Source of the DNA: VXNE01 sp963668365
GTDB lineage: Bacteria; Pseudomonadota; Gammaproteobacteria; Pseudomonadales; Azotimanducaceae
DNA: 64,000 bases
Direction of reading: 5' to 3'
Assembly: GCA_963668365.1 (NCBI GenBank)
Contig: OY764266.1
Coordinates: forward strand, 806,001-870,000
Program-made: the position numbers and the translations under genes
The notes under the pieces: model-generated
Databases searched by the model: none
What the model saw: the letters and a program-made list of their open reading frames with translations, nothing else
Told to the model about the DNA's origin: nothing
Part shown: positions 24,453 through 33,761 of the stretch, piece after piece
Layout of the letters: the number at the start of each line of letters is the position of its first letter
How positions within the stretch are numbered: position 1 is the stretch's first letter

Positions 24453-27400
24453 TCACCGGTCCACGGCCCCGTCGAAGTAGTCCGTCGCCAGCTCGAACGC
24501 GGCGGGACCGAGCTTGAGGCCGATCAGACGGCCGGGGATGTCGTCGGCCGGCGGATGGATGCCGCCCCAGATGCGCGACAGGCTGGTCTGGTCCGACGCG
24601 TCCCGGTACGTCGCCCACTGCAGGACCATGTCCACGCCGGGTCCTTCCTCGAACACCAGGAACTCGTTGGCGACGATTTCGAATCCGCTCATGCCGCCCG
24701 GAAAGTAAGGGCTGCCCGTCAGCAAGGTCATCAACTCCGCCGCCGTTCGGGAATAGGTCGAATGCCCGGAGACATAGCCGGCGAACGGCGGCGTGACGAA
24801 ACTCGGCCGCTGATACGGCCACCAGTTTTCCGCGAGGATCCAGTCCACGCCGGCGGCGTCGACCCTTGGGTTGCCGATATGGTCGGGCCCGCGCCACGCC
24901 AGCAGCTTGATCTTGCCGACGTGCTCGCCCTCTTCGCCGGCCAGGGTGTCCTCCTCCTCCACGAGTTCGACATAGCCCTCGGAGAGCGGAATGCCGTCCA
25001 CGTGGTAGGAGGCAAGGTTGGCGTCGCTGCTCTGCCCCCGGTCCGCCATCGCCCTGATCGCGGAAATGGGCCGGATGTAGTCGTACCGGCCCTTGATGCC
25101 CCAGGCCGCGATCGCCGCGTCGTGCATGGCGCCGCCCATCATGAAATAGGCCTTGATGTCCCATTCCAGGAGCGAGAGTTCCGGCCCGCCGCCGGCGAAG
25201 CGGCGTTCCAGCAGCGGGTGGTCGTTGACCTCGTTCAGGATCACGAACCAGTGGCCGGGCGGCGTCTCGGAGTCCGGGCCGTCCGCCCAGAACTCCGCGA
25301 GCACGCGCGCATAGTCTCCCAGCGGCACCATTTGCGGTTCGTAGGGTTGGCCGGTGGCGGGATTGACGTCGTAGCCGACACCGGGGTCGCCGCCGTCGTT
25401 GGTGTCGAAAAACGCCGGGTAGTCTTCAAAAGCGGTGGGATAGGACTCGACCGCGATGTTGCCGAGGCTCGCCGGGGAGATGTCGATGCGTTGTGCCCCC
25501 TTGCAGACAGGTTCCGTCGAACCTTGCTCGCAGTCGACGTCATCGGGGCCGTCCGGATCGAGATGACTCGACCAGATGGCCACGAGGGAGTGGTTCCACT
25601 TGTAGTTGTCCGAAAGTGTGCCGTCGATCGTAGGGGGCGGTCCGGGATCGTGATACACCCAGTAGTCGAACGTTTCGCCCGGGCGCCGGTAGAGCGTGAG
25701 GTCCGCCTCGGAGAGCGCGAACGGCACGACTTGCCCCCACTCGGGCCCCAGGTGTTCGATCGTGCCGGTGACGGCATTCCCCGACTGGTCGATGAATTCC
25801 CGCAAGGACAGCGGTTGCCAGCGGTTCAGGTCGACGATGTCGGGATTTCCCGGCAGATGCGGTTCGAGCGGGGGGTTCACCGGCATGTAGACGGTGTTCA
25901 CATAGTCGTTGGCTTCGTTGGCGCCGTCCGCCATGCCGAAGTCGATGTAGCAGCGGGCGACATGGTTGCCCAGGGCTCCGGGCGATCCCGACTTGTAATC
26001 GGCGGAGTCGTTGTCGCCGTCGAAGCCGAAGCGTCGCGCCAGGTAACCCATCAGGGCGTCGATGTCCCGCGTGATCCGGCGTTGCCCCGATACTGGCGTG
26101 CGCATGAATCGATGCTCGATCAGGCGGTACGCGGCGAAGCTCAATGCCTCCTCGCGCGCCGCTTTCAGTGCCTCGGGGCCTTCGGGGATGGCGAATGCCG
26201 CGGAGTCGAACGCACACGACTCGCCGGCCCGCGTGCGCCCCAGCAGCCACGGGACCTCGGTAGTCGCGTAGGCCGCCCAGGTGTCGTACATGGCGGCGGA
26301 TACGTGAAACAGGTTTCGGGCGTGAACGACGGGACGCGCGAAATCGTTCCGGATCGATTGCAGCAGCGCCTCGTTCCAGCGCCGGGCCACCGAGGCATCC
26401 TGGTCCGGGGCCACGCCGGGAACGAAGTTCGCGGTGACGCTGACGCTGTCGGCCGGCATGGTAAACACGGTCTCCGGCGAAAAGACATTGTCGAACGTGC
26501 CGCCGCCGCTGCTCGACCAGTGGCTGAAGTGGTAGCCGAAAATGGGTTGCAGGGCGCGAAGCTCCACCGCTTCTCCCTCGGTATAGAAGCCGGCCCCCCT
26601 GCCTTGCCGGACGCCCAGCCGCAGTTGCGGAAGGGGTTGCTCGAGCATGAAGACCTGATCGGCCTCGACGTCGTTCTCCCGGCTCACTTCTCCGTCGGGC
26701 CAGACCACCCGGATGTCGACGGTCGTCGCGTCGCCCAGGCCGAAATGCGCTTCGAGCGGGTCGTGCGAGGCGTAGTTGTTGGTTCCGCCAACCGTGCGGA
26801 CCTGTGTCCCATCGGATGTCCTTGCTTCGATCAGGGTGCCGACGCCGGAGGTGTTCGCTCCCAGCGCCGTGACCTTGACCGTGAGGTAATGGTTGTCGTT
26901 ATCGGTATCGTTTCGGTAGTAGACGATGTGGTTCGCGCTGGCATTGGTGACGACGATATCGATGTCGCCGTCGCGCTCGGCGTCGAAGCATGCGACGCCC
27001 CTGCCTTGGCCGGTATCGTCAAGGCCGAAATCCGCCGCGCGTTCTTCGAACGTGCCATCGCCTCGTGAATAGAAGAAGCGCAACGCGTCGTCGCGAAAAT
27101 CCTTGCCCAGTTCGTCTCCCCAGCCGTTCGCCTGGAAGATGTCGAGGTTGCCGTCGTTGTCGAAGTCGGCGTCACAGGTTCCCCAGCCCCAGCCGCCGTC
27201 GGCCACGTTGGCGGTGTCGGTGTTGTCCTCGAATTCGCCGGCCCCGGTATTTCTGTACAGCCTGTTGCCGAATCGGTCGCCGTTCGGGGCGTCGAGGTTG
27301 TAGTTCGACGAGACGAACCAGTCGAGGTCGCCATCGTTGTCGTAGTCGCCCAGCGCGGCGCCGGATCCGGCCTGGTCGACGACGATGCTCCGATCAGTGG

Positions 27401-28244
27401 CTCTGGCGAATGTGCCGTCGCCGTTGTTGAGGAAGACCTGGCTTGCCCCGTCATCGGCGGTCATGAGCAGGTCGCCGTCGCCGTCGTTGTCGATATCGCC
27501 CAGGCTGGGCGTGAACGACCTGTCGGTGTCTCCTTCGAGGAGGCCCTCGGCGAGGCCCGTCTCGATGCTTGCGCTCGCGAACGTGCCGTCGCCCCTGTTG
27601 CGCCAGACGGTCTCCGTGTCCTCGCCCGCTTCCCGGGCGACGCCCCAGTGCGACAGGAACAGGTCGAGATAGCCGTCGCTGTCGTAGTCGAAGAACGTCG
27701 CGGAAACCGTGTTGGAAGCGTTCAACTCGATGCCGGATCCGTTCGTTTCGTCGAAAAAGGCGCCATCGCGATTCTCGAGCATGTAATAGCGCCCGCCTTC
27801 CACGGCGCCAAGAAACAGGTCGAGATCGCCATCGCCGTCGATGTCGCCGAAGGCCGGCCCGCTGCCCTTGTGGGTGATGACGGGAGTCATTGCCTCGGTG
27901 GTGTCGGCGAAAGTACCGTCGCCCTGGTTCTCGTAAAGACTGTTGGGGTCCAGGTCGCCGCCCACCACGTACAGGTCGACGTCCCCATCCCCGTCGTAGT
28001 CTCCCGCGGCGATCCCGCCGCTGAATCGTTCCGGCACGGACAAGTCGTCGAACTCCGCCCTGTACGGCCGGTCGAGCCCGGCGTCTTCAACCTTCACGAA
28101 GACGATTTCCGGCGGAGGCGGGGGAGGAGGCGGCGGGGGAGGCGGGGGAGGTCCTGGCGGCGGCGGAGCCGGCGATCCGCCTCCGCCGCCGCAGCCGCCG
28201 ATGGCGAGACAGGCAACGATAGGTAATAGGTAGTAGCGCGGCAT
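24453..28244 (-). CDS. VCBS/ASPIC-repeat lipoprotein fused to a vanadium-haloperoxidase/PAP2 domain
   Basis: 1263 residues. The lipoprotein signal has lipobox AIGGCGG (Cys18), followed by a proline-rich tether (about 25-45). Residues 60-440 hold FG-GAP/VCBS calcium-binding repeats (DYDGDGDVDLY, DIDGDGDLDLF, DYDNDGDLDWF, DFDNDGNLDIF). About 450-545 is an ASPIC/UnbV domain ending HFGLGDATTVDIRVVWPDG; about 560-620 is a beta-rich InlB-like segment. The C-terminal half has every vanadate/phosphate-site motif of the haloperoxidase/PAP2 family: K-x6-RP (KGRYDYIRP, about 1051), SGH (GYVSGHSTYS, about 1161) and SR-x5-H-x3-D (SRIWGGIHPPAD, about 1226). The start at 28244 follows GAGGAACAC. Probable surface enzyme oxidising halides or hydrolysing phosphate esters. 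Confidence 0.9.
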   Translation of the reverse strand: MPRYYLLPIVACLAIGGCGGGGGSPAPPPPGPPPPPPPPPPPPPPEIVFVKVEDAGLDRPYRAEFDDLSVPERFSGGIAAGDYDGDGDVDLYVVGGDLDPNSLYENQGDGTFADTTEAMTPVITHKGSGPAFGDIDGDGDLDLFLGAVEGGRYYMLENRDGAFFDETNGSGIELNASNTVSATFFDYDSDGYLDLFLSHWGVAREAGEDTETVWRNRGDGTFASASIETGLAEGLLEGDTDRSFTPSLGDIDNDGDGDLLMTADDGASQVFLNNGDGTFARATDRSIVVDQAGSGAALGDYDNDGDLDWFVSSNYNLDAPNGDRFGNRLYRNTGAGEFEDNTDTANVADGGWGWGTCDADFDNDGNLDIFQANGWGDELGKDFRDDALRFFYSRGDGTFEERAADFGLDDTGQGRGVACFDAERDGDIDIVVTNASANHIVYYRNDTDNDNHYLTVKVTALGANTSGVGTLIEARTSDGTQVRTVGGTNNYASHDPLEAHFGLGDATTVDIRVVWPDGEVSRENDVEADQVFMLEQPLPQLRLGVRQGRGAGFYTEGEAVELRALQPIFGYHFSHWSSSGGGTFDNVFSPETVFTMPADSVSVTANFVPGVAPDQDASVARRWNEALLQSIRNDFARPVVHARNLFHVSAAMYDTWAAYATTEVPWLLGRTRAGESCAFDSAAFAIPEGPEALKAAREEALSFAAYRLIEHRFMRTPVSGQRRITRDIDALMGYLARRFGFDGDNDSADYKSGSPGALGNHVARCYIDFGMADGANEANDYVNTVYMPVNPPLEPHLPGNPDIVDLNRWQPLSLREFIDQSGNAVTGTIEHLGPEWGQVVPFALSEADLTLYRRPGETFDYWVYHDPGPPPTIDGTLSDNYKWNHSLVAIWSSHLDPDGPDDVDCEQGSTEPVCKGAQRIDISPASLGNIAVESYPTAFEDYPAFFDTNDGGDPGVGYDVNPATGQPYEPQMVPLGDYARVLAEFWADGPDSETPPGHWFVILNEVNDHPLLERRFAGGGPELSLLEWDIKAYFMMGGAMHDAAIAAWGIKGRYDYIRPISAIRAMADRGQSSDANLASYHVDGIPLSEGYVELVEEEDTLAGEEGEHVGKIKLLAWRGPDHIGNPRVDAAGVDWILAENWWPYQRPSFVTPPFAGYVSGHSTYSRTAAELMTLLTGSPYFPGGMSGFEIVANEFLVFEEGPGVDMVLQWATYRDASDQTSLSRIWGGIHPPADDIPGRLIGLKLGPAAFELATDYFDGAVDR

Positions 28245-28404
28245 GTGTTCCTCGGTCCCATCATCATTCATAGAAATGGGGGGAGCAACATGATAGGAGA
28301 GGAGCGAATGTTCCGGGCCGATGTGTCGGCATCCGGGCGGGAACGTGTATGATCCGCGCCTGATGCGGGACTAGGGCGCGTGGTGTGGGCGCCGGTCTGA
28401 AATA

Positions 28405-29256
28405 GTGGATAAAAGAAGACGCCTCGGACGCGGATTGGACGCAATGCTGGGCGGCGCGCGGGCCGAGATGCCCATCGCCCAGACGCCGGGCTTCGAGGAA
28501 GTGGGCGTGGACCAGGTGTATCGAAGCCCGCATCAACCGCGCCTCGAGATCCCGGAGGAAGGGATCGAAGAACTGGCGGCGTCCATCGAGTCCCAGGGGT
28601 TGATGCAACCCATAGTCGTGCGGCCCCGGTCCGGGGGCGGTTATGAGCTGATAGCCGGAGAACGACGCTGGCGCGCCGCGCAGAAGGCCGGCGTGGACCG
28701 TATCCCGGCGATTGTCAGGGAGGCCGACGACCGCGAAGCGATGGCCATGGCGCTGATCGAGAACATCCAGCGCGAAGCACTGACGCCGCTGGAAGAAGCG
28801 TCCGGATTGCGGCGACTGCTGGATGAGTTCGAATTGACGCACGAAGAAGTCGCCGCTGCCGTGGGCAAGTCCCGGCCCGCCGTATCCAACCTGCTGCGCC
28901 TGCTGGACCTTGGTCATGTCGCGCGCGAACTCCTGCAGTCCGGCGCCATCGAAATGGGCCATGCCCGCGCGCTGCTGCCGCTGGACGAGACGACGCAGGG
29001 ACAGATCGCCCGCATCGCGGCGGAAAAAGGACTCTCCGTCCGTCAGACGGAGGCGTTGGCGCGGCGCGCGCAGGCGGCACCGACTTCTTCTACGCCGCCG
29101 GCGCGCGATCCCGATACCCTGCGGCTCGAGCGGGAACTGTCGGACAGGCTGGGCGCTCCCGTAGCCATTTCTCACACCGCCAAGGGCAGGGGCCGCGTGG
29201 TCATTTCGTATACCACCCTGGACGAACTCGACGGCATTCTGGATCGTCTGCGCTAG
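28405..29256 (+). CDS. parB: Chromosome partitioning protein ParB (Spo0J)
   Basis: CTP-dependent parS-binding clamp (283 aa): RRLGRGLDAMLGG N-terminus, ParB/Srx CTP site IVVRPRSGGGYELIAGERRWRAAQKAG, ALIENIQREALTPLEEA, the HTH LTHEEVAAAVGKSRPAVSNLLRLLDL and a C-terminal dimerisation segment ending YTTLDELDGILDRLR. GTG start. It lies upstream of atpI, as in many proteobacteria, but is detached from parA. No parS-like TGTTTCACGTGAAACA was found in the window. Confidence 0.97.
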   Translation: MDKRRRLGRGLDAMLGGARAEMPIAQTPGFEEVGVDQVYRSPHQPRLEIPEEGIEELAASIESQGLMQPIVVRPRSGGGYELIAGERRWRAAQKAGVDRIPAIVREADDREAMAMALIENIQREALTPLEEASGLRRLLDEFELTHEEVAAAVGKSRPAVSNLLRLLDLGHVARELLQSGAIEMGHARALLPLDETTQGQIARIAAEKGLSVRQTEALARRAQAAPTSSTPPARDPDTLRLERELSDRLGAPVAISHTAKGRGRVVISYTTLDELDGILDRLR

Positions 29257-29296
29257 TTGGAATGCCTGCGAGATCCGGCGCGCGCAGGCGGGTTTT

Positions 29297-29345
29297 GCCC
29301 GTCGACGGGCGAGGCGCTTCCATCGCGTGTGTGCATCCGTATAAT
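29297..29345 (+). promoter_or_regulatory. Probable atp operon promoter with adjacent palindrome
   Basis: A perfect 14-nt palindrome GCCCGTCGACGGGC (29297-29310) is followed by a weak -35 (TTCCAT, 29318-29323) and a perfect -10 TATAAT (29340-29345). The start of atpI is about 40 nt further on. The palindrome could be the parB terminator or an operator. Confidence 0.55.
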
Positions 29346-29385
29346 GCGCCCGTCGCGCGCCCCCGGCACCGTTAGCGCGTAAGCG

Positions 29386-29751
29386 ATGGCGGTACCGTTT
29401 CGCATCGTGGGCCTACAAGTCGCCGCCGTCGGGGCGGTGTGCCTGTTGATGTTGTTCAGTGGTCTTTCCCAGGCGGCCTCGGCTCTGCTTGGAGGAGCGG
29501 TGATCGTGCTGCCGAATGCACTCTTCGCCTTCGGCGCTGCACGGCGGTTGTCCCTCGACGGCGACGATGCACGGCTGCGCGAGGCCCGGCGATTGGTTGG
29601 CCATGGCGCGCTCAAGTGGTTGCTGTCAGCGGTCTTGATGGCTGTGGCCGTGTCCCTGGTTGCGTTGGAGCCGCTGGGTTTTTTTGCGGCGCTGACGGTG
29701 GCGATCCTGGTGCAGATGATCGCGCCGCTGTTGCCTTGGGTGGACGGCTGA
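29386..29751 (+). CDS. atpI: ATP synthase assembly protein AtpI
   Basis: 121 residues with four hydrophobic segments (LQVAAVGAVCLLMLFSGL, ALLGGAVIVLPNALFAFGA, WLLSAVLMAVAVSLVAL, FFAALTVAILVQMIAPLL). It helps assemble the c-ring. First gene of the ATP synthase operon. Typical length and position; the primary sequence is poorly conserved in this family. Confidence 0.9.
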   Translation: MAVPFRIVGLQVAAVGAVCLLMLFSGLSQAASALLGGAVIVLPNALFAFGAARRLSLDGDDARLREARRLVGHGALKWLLSAVLMAVAVSLVALEPLGFFAALTVAILVQMIAPLLPWVDG

Positions 29752-29831
29752 ACAGCCCGGAACACATGGGGGAGCGCTTGAAGCAGCGCTCTGACGGAAG
29801 ACGAGAACAGGCTTGACGCAACGCGAGTGAC

Positions 29832-30668
29832 ATGGCCGAAAGCTCAAGCGAATACATTCAGCATCACCTGACCAACCTCACGTATGGTCGCCATCCGGAC
29901 GGCACATGGGGGTTCGCGTCCACCGCGCAGGAAGCGGCGGACATGGGCTTCGTGGCGGTCAATGTCGACTCGATGGGATGGGCGGTCGCGCTCGGCGTCC
30001 TCTTCTGCGCCGTGTTCTGGATCGCGGCGCGACGCGCCACCGCGGGCGTGCCCGGCAGACTGCAGAACGCCGTGGAGATGCTGGTGGACTTCATCGACGA
30101 CACGGTGTCGTCGATATTCAGTCACCGCAACGAGCTTATCGCGCCGCTCGCGCTCACCATCTTCGTCTGGGTCTTCCTCATGAACCTGATGGACCTGGTG
30201 CCGGTGGACTGGATCCCGCAGCTTGCCCACGCGCTCGGCGTTCCCTACATGAAGGTGGTGCCGACCACCGACCCGAACGTGACGATGGGCATGGCGCTTA
30301 CCGTATTCGCCCTCATCCTGTTCTACAGCATTCGCGAGAAGGGCCCGCTGGGGTTCCTGAAGGAACTTGCCTTCCACCCGTTTCCAAAAATCCTGGCGCC
30401 TATCAACCTCATTCTCGAGGGGGTCACGCTGCTGGCGAAGCCCCTGTCGCTCGGCTTGCGGTTGTTCGGCAACCTTTATGCTGGCGAAATGATCTTCATC
30501 CTCATCGCCCTCATGTACTCGGGCTGGATGATCGGTATTTTCGGCGGCGTCCTGCAGTGGGCCTGGGCGGTGTTCCATGTGCTGATCATCACTCTGCAGG
30601 CTTTCATATTCGCCGTTCTGACGGTCGTGTACCTTGCCCAGGCGTATGAGGTCGAGGAAGAACACTGA
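29832..30668 (+). CDS. atpB: F0 ATP synthase subunit a
   Basis: 278-residue membrane subunit forming the proton half-channels against the c-ring. Six hydrophobic segments. The essential arginine sits in KPLSLGLRLFGNLYAGEMIF. The last helix carries LQAFIFAVLTVVYLAQAYE with the conserved glutamine. It has the gammaproteobacterial N-terminal leader YIQHHLTNLTYG. Confidence 0.98.
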   Translation: MAESSSEYIQHHLTNLTYGRHPDGTWGFASTAQEAADMGFVAVNVDSMGWAVALGVLFCAVFWIAARRATAGVPGRLQNAVEMLVDFIDDTVSSIFSHRNELIAPLALTIFVWVFLMNLMDLVPVDWIPQLAHALGVPYMKVVPTTDPNVTMGMALTVFALILFYSIREKGPLGFLKELAFHPFPKILAPINLILEGVTLLAKPLSLGLRLFGNLYAGEMIFILIALMYSGWMIGIFGGVLQWAWAVFHVLIITLQAFIFAVLTVVYLAQAYEVEEEH

Positions 30669-30739
30669 TCCAGGACGCGGGATGCGAACAACAAGTGGAG
30701 TAGTCAACGGCCGAAAGGCGTAGAAGGAGTATCTGAATC

Positions 30740-30976
30740 GTGGAACTAGCTGTTCTTTTGTATGTCGCTGGCGGCGTAATGATGGGACTTGGCGCGGTCG
30801 GCGCCGCCATCGGCGTGGGAGTTCTGGGTGGAAAGTTTCTGGAAGGCGTCGCGCGCCAGCCGGAACTCTTGCCTATGCTCCGAACCCAGCTCTTCATCGT
30901 GCTCGGCTTGGTGGACGCCGTGCCGATGATTGCGGTGGGTATCGGTCTGTACGTGATTTTTGCGGTCGGCGGCTAG
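30740..30976 (+). CDS. atpE: F0 ATP synthase subunit c
   Basis: 78-residue hairpin of two membrane helices; GTG start after an AAGGAGT ribosome site. Helix 1 carries GGVMMGLGAVGAAIGVGVLGG, the loop ARQPELLPMLRTQ, and helix 2 the proton-carrying aspartate in GLVDAVPMIAVGIGLYVIF. No sodium-binding ligand pattern is seen, so the ring should be proton-driven. The stop codon TAG is also the first three bases of a dispersed repeat. Confidence 0.98.
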   Translation: MELAVLLYVAGGVMMGLGAVGAAIGVGVLGGKFLEGVARQPELLPMLRTQLFIVLGLVDAVPMIAVGIGLYVIFAVGG

Positions 30977-31025
30977 CGCCATGAAGTCCGTCAGCCCTTC
31001 GGGAGTGCTGTCTTTCACCCCCGCC
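30974..31025 (+). repeat. Dispersed TAGCGCCATGAA repeat, copy 4, at the atpE stop
   Basis: Starts with the atpE stop codon: TAGCGCCATGAAGTCCGTCA, followed by GCCCTTCGGG and ending TTTCACCCCCGCC. It shares both ends with the copy at 17173. It occupies about half of the atpE-atpF spacer inside the operon. Confidence 0.7.
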
Positions 31026-31082
31026 GAAGCCCACCTACGGCCGGCAATGCGCCAAGTAAACAGTTAAGGAGAGGCAAGGCAG

Positions 31083-31553
31083 ATGAACATCACCGCTACA
31101 CTCCTCGCGCAGTCCGCTGTTTTCCTCATCTTCGTGTGGTTCTGCCATCGGTTCATCTGGCCGTTTATCCGGCAGGCCATGCGGGAGCGGCAGGAGACGA
31201 TTGCCGAAGGCCTGGAAGCGGCGGAGCAGGCGCAGAAAGACCTGGAGGCCGCACAGGAACGCGCTGACGCGCGGCTGAGCGAAGCCAGGCAAGAGGCGCG
31301 GCGGATCGTCGACCAGGCGCGAGGACAGGCTGCGCAGATGATCGAACAGGCGAGAGCCGAGGCACGGGAGGAAGGCGAACGCCTGAAGCAGGCGGCCGCC
31401 GCGGAAATGGAACAGGACGTCAACCGCGTCAAGGAGGCGTTGCGGGGGCAGGTCGCCTCGCTCGCGGTGCAGGGCGCGGAACGGATACTGTCCGACAGCA
31501 TCGACCGCCGCCGCCACGGCGAACTCCTGGACCGGCTCGCGGCGGAGCTTTAG
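31083..31553 (+). CDS. atpF: F0 ATP synthase subunit b
   Basis: 156 residues: one N-terminal membrane helix (LLAQSAVFLIFVWFCHRFIWPFI) and a long charged coiled coil (EAAEQAQKDLEAAQERADAR onward), the peripheral stalk linking F0 to F1. AAGGAGAGGC ribosome site 11 nt upstream. Confidence 0.97.
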   Translation: MNITATLLAQSAVFLIFVWFCHRFIWPFIRQAMRERQETIAEGLEAAEQAQKDLEAAQERADARLSEARQEARRIVDQARGQAAQMIEQARAEAREEGERLKQAAAAEMEQDVNRVKEALRGQVASLAVQGAERILSDSIDRRRHGELLDRLAAEL

Positions 31554-31561
31554 AGGGTCTG

Positions 31562-32107
31562 ATGGCTGAACTCGCTACCCTCGCGCGGCCGTACGCCAAT
31601 GCGGCGTTCGACATCGCTTCCGAGCGGGGCGAGCAGGACCGCTGGTCGCGAACCCTGGACTTCCTGTCGCGGGCGCTTCGCGAGCCGGGATTGCATGCCC
31701 TGGTCGCGTCGCCCGTCGCAGACGCGCAGAAAACCCATGAACTGACTGAACTGTTGCGGCAGGAGTTCGGCGAGGTGACGGAGCCGGTGCGCCGGTTCAT
31801 GCAGGTTCTCGGGTCGAACAAGCGGTTGGCGCTGCTCCCGGAGATAAGCGAGCAGTTCGAAATGTTGAAGGCCGAGGCGGAGAAGACGCTGGACGTGGAG
31901 GTGACTTCAGCCGTGGCGATGACGGACGACGAGGTCGAGCGATTGAGCGCGGCGCTCAAGCGGCGTTTCGAGCAGGACATAGAGGTCAGCACGGCCGTGG
32001 ACGATAGCTTGATTGGCGGCGCCGTCATTCGCGCCGGCGACACCGTCGTCGACGGCTCGGTGCGGGGCAAGTTGGACAAGCTGGCCGAGTCGCTGGCGAG
32101 AACTTAA
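31562..32107 (+). CDS. atpH: F1 ATP synthase subunit delta
   Basis: 181 residues: LARPYANAAFDIASERGEQD N-terminal helical domain, then the EVTSAVAMTDDEVERLSAAL beta-alpha unit and the conserved DDSLIGGAVIRAGDTVVDGSVRGKLDKL at the C-terminus. It caps F1 and binds the b dimer. It follows atpF by 8 nt. Confidence 0.97.
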   Translation: MAELATLARPYANAAFDIASERGEQDRWSRTLDFLSRALREPGLHALVASPVADAQKTHELTELLRQEFGEVTEPVRRFMQVLGSNKRLALLPEISEQFEMLKAEAEKTLDVEVTSAVAMTDDEVERLSAALKRRFEQDIEVSTAVDDSLIGGAVIRAGDTVVDGSVRGKLDKLAESLART

Positions 32108-32174
32108 GCGCAGGCGGCGGGACGCTCGGCCTAGGCGGCCGTTGGCGGGAACGACGCGAACGAGGACAAACCGA

Positions 32175-33725
32175 ATGCAGCAACTCAATCCTTCAGAAAT
32201 CAGCGACATCATCAAGCAGCGGATCGAGAACCTCGATATCGCGTCCCAGGCGCAGAATGAGGGAACCATCATCGGCGTATCGGACGGGATCATCCGCATC
32301 CACGGCCTCGCCGAAGCCCAGTACGGCGAGATGATCGAGTTCTCCGGCGGACTCTACGGCATGGCCTTGAACCTGGAACGCGACTCCGTCGGCGTCGTGG
32401 TCCTTGGTGACTACAAGGGCCTGTCCGAAGGCATGACCGCGCGTTGCACGAAGCGGATTCTCGAGGTGCCGGTGGGCCCGGAAATGCTTGGCCGCGTGGT
32501 GGACGCCCTGGGAAATCCCATCGATGGCAAAGGCCCGATCGAAGCGCAGGCCACGCTGCCGGTCGAGCGCGTCGCTCCCGGCGTCATCGCGCGCCAATCC
32601 GTCCAACAGCCGGTGCAGATGGGGATCAAGTGCATCGACGCGATGGTGCCTGTCGGCCGCGGGCAGCGGGAACTGATCATCGGCGACCGTCAGATCGGCA
32701 AGACCGCCATCGCGGTCGACGCGGTCATCAACCAGAAGAACTCGGACATCAAGTGCATCTATGTCGCGATCGGCCAGAAGATGTCGACGATCGCGAACAT
32801 CGTGCGCACGTTCACGGAAAACGGGGCCATGGACCACACCATCGTCGTGGCGGCGAGCGCTTCGGCGCCGGCCCCGATGCAATTCATCGCGCCCTATGCC
32901 GGCTGCGCGATGGGCGAGTACTTCCGCGACCACGGCGAAGACGCGCTGGTGATTTACGACGACCTGACGAAACAGGCCTGGGCGTACCGGCAGATTTCCT
33001 CGCTGCTGCGTCGTCCGCCGGGCCGCGAGGCTTACCCCGGCGACGTCTTCTACCTGCACTCGCGGCTGCTGGAGCGGGCGGCGCGAGTCAACGCCGAATA
33101 CGTGGAGCAGCAGACGGGCGGCGAGGTGAAGGGCCAGACCGGCTCGCTGACGGCGCTGCCGATCATCGAAACGCTGGCTGGCGACATGTCCGCATTCATC
33201 CCCACCAATGTCATTTCCATCACGGACGGCCAGATCGTCCTGGAGACGGACCGTTTCAATGCCGGCCTCCGCCCGGCGATGAGTCCGGGGCTGTCGGTGT
33301 CGCGGGTTGGAGGCGCCGCCCAGGTGCCCTTGATCAAGCAGATTTCCGGCGGCATCAAGCTGGCGCTGGCGCAGTATCGGGAGCTGGCCGCGTTTTCGCA
33401 GTTCGCATCGGATCTCGACGAGGCGACGCGCCGGCAACTTGAACACGGCGAGCGCATCGAGGAACTGATGAAGCAACCCCAGGACGCGCCGATGACGGTG
33501 GCGGAAATGGGGGTGTCCCTGTACGCGGCGAACGCGGGATACCTGGAGGACGTGCCCGTGGGGCAGGTGCTCGACTTCGAGCGAGACCTGCTTGCCTACA
33601 TGCGTACCGAACACGGCGAGTGGATGGCCGAAATCACCGAGTCGGGGGCCTACGGCGACGAGATCGAGGCGCACATGAAAGAAGCGGTGGAAGCATTCAA
33701 ATCCACGCATAGCTACGGGGACTGA
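32175..33725 (+). CDS. atpA: F1 ATP synthase subunit alpha
   Basis: 516-residue non-catalytic nucleotide-binding subunit: MQQLNPSEISDIIKQRIENL, P-loop GDRQIGKTAIAVDAV, ALVIYDDLTKQAWAYRQISS and the signature region RPAMSPGLSVSRVGGAAQ with the arginine finger. Canonical length. The ATG at 32175 is chosen because in-frame sequence upstream overlaps atpH. Confidence 0.98.
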   Translation: MQQLNPSEISDIIKQRIENLDIASQAQNEGTIIGVSDGIIRIHGLAEAQYGEMIEFSGGLYGMALNLERDSVGVVVLGDYKGLSEGMTARCTKRILEVPVGPEMLGRVVDALGNPIDGKGPIEAQATLPVERVAPGVIARQSVQQPVQMGIKCIDAMVPVGRGQRELIIGDRQIGKTAIAVDAVINQKNSDIKCIYVAIGQKMSTIANIVRTFTENGAMDHTIVVAASASAPAPMQFIAPYAGCAMGEYFRDHGEDALVIYDDLTKQAWAYRQISSLLRRPPGREAYPGDVFYLHSRLLERAARVNAEYVEQQTGGEVKGQTGSLTALPIIETLAGDMSAFIPTNVISITDGQIVLETDRFNAGLRPAMSPGLSVSRVGGAAQVPLIKQISGGIKLALAQYRELAAFSQFASDLDEATRRQLEHGERIEELMKQPQDAPMTVAEMGVSLYAANAGYLEDVPVGQVLDFERDLLAYMRTEHGEWMAEITESGAYGDEIEAHMKEAVEAFKSTHSYGD

Positions 33726-33761
33726 CTCGCAAGGGCGAGCGCAGCGTATCGGCAGGACAAG

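Noticed and set aside
28245..28404. parS site near parB
   Set aside because: No sequence close to TGTTTCACGTGAAACA was found here or elsewhere in the window by eye.
30974..31082. Extra small gene between atpE and atpF starting at the repeat ATG
   Set aside because: The ATG in the dispersed repeat (CCATGAAGTCC) opens only a short frame that is not conserved among the repeat copies.
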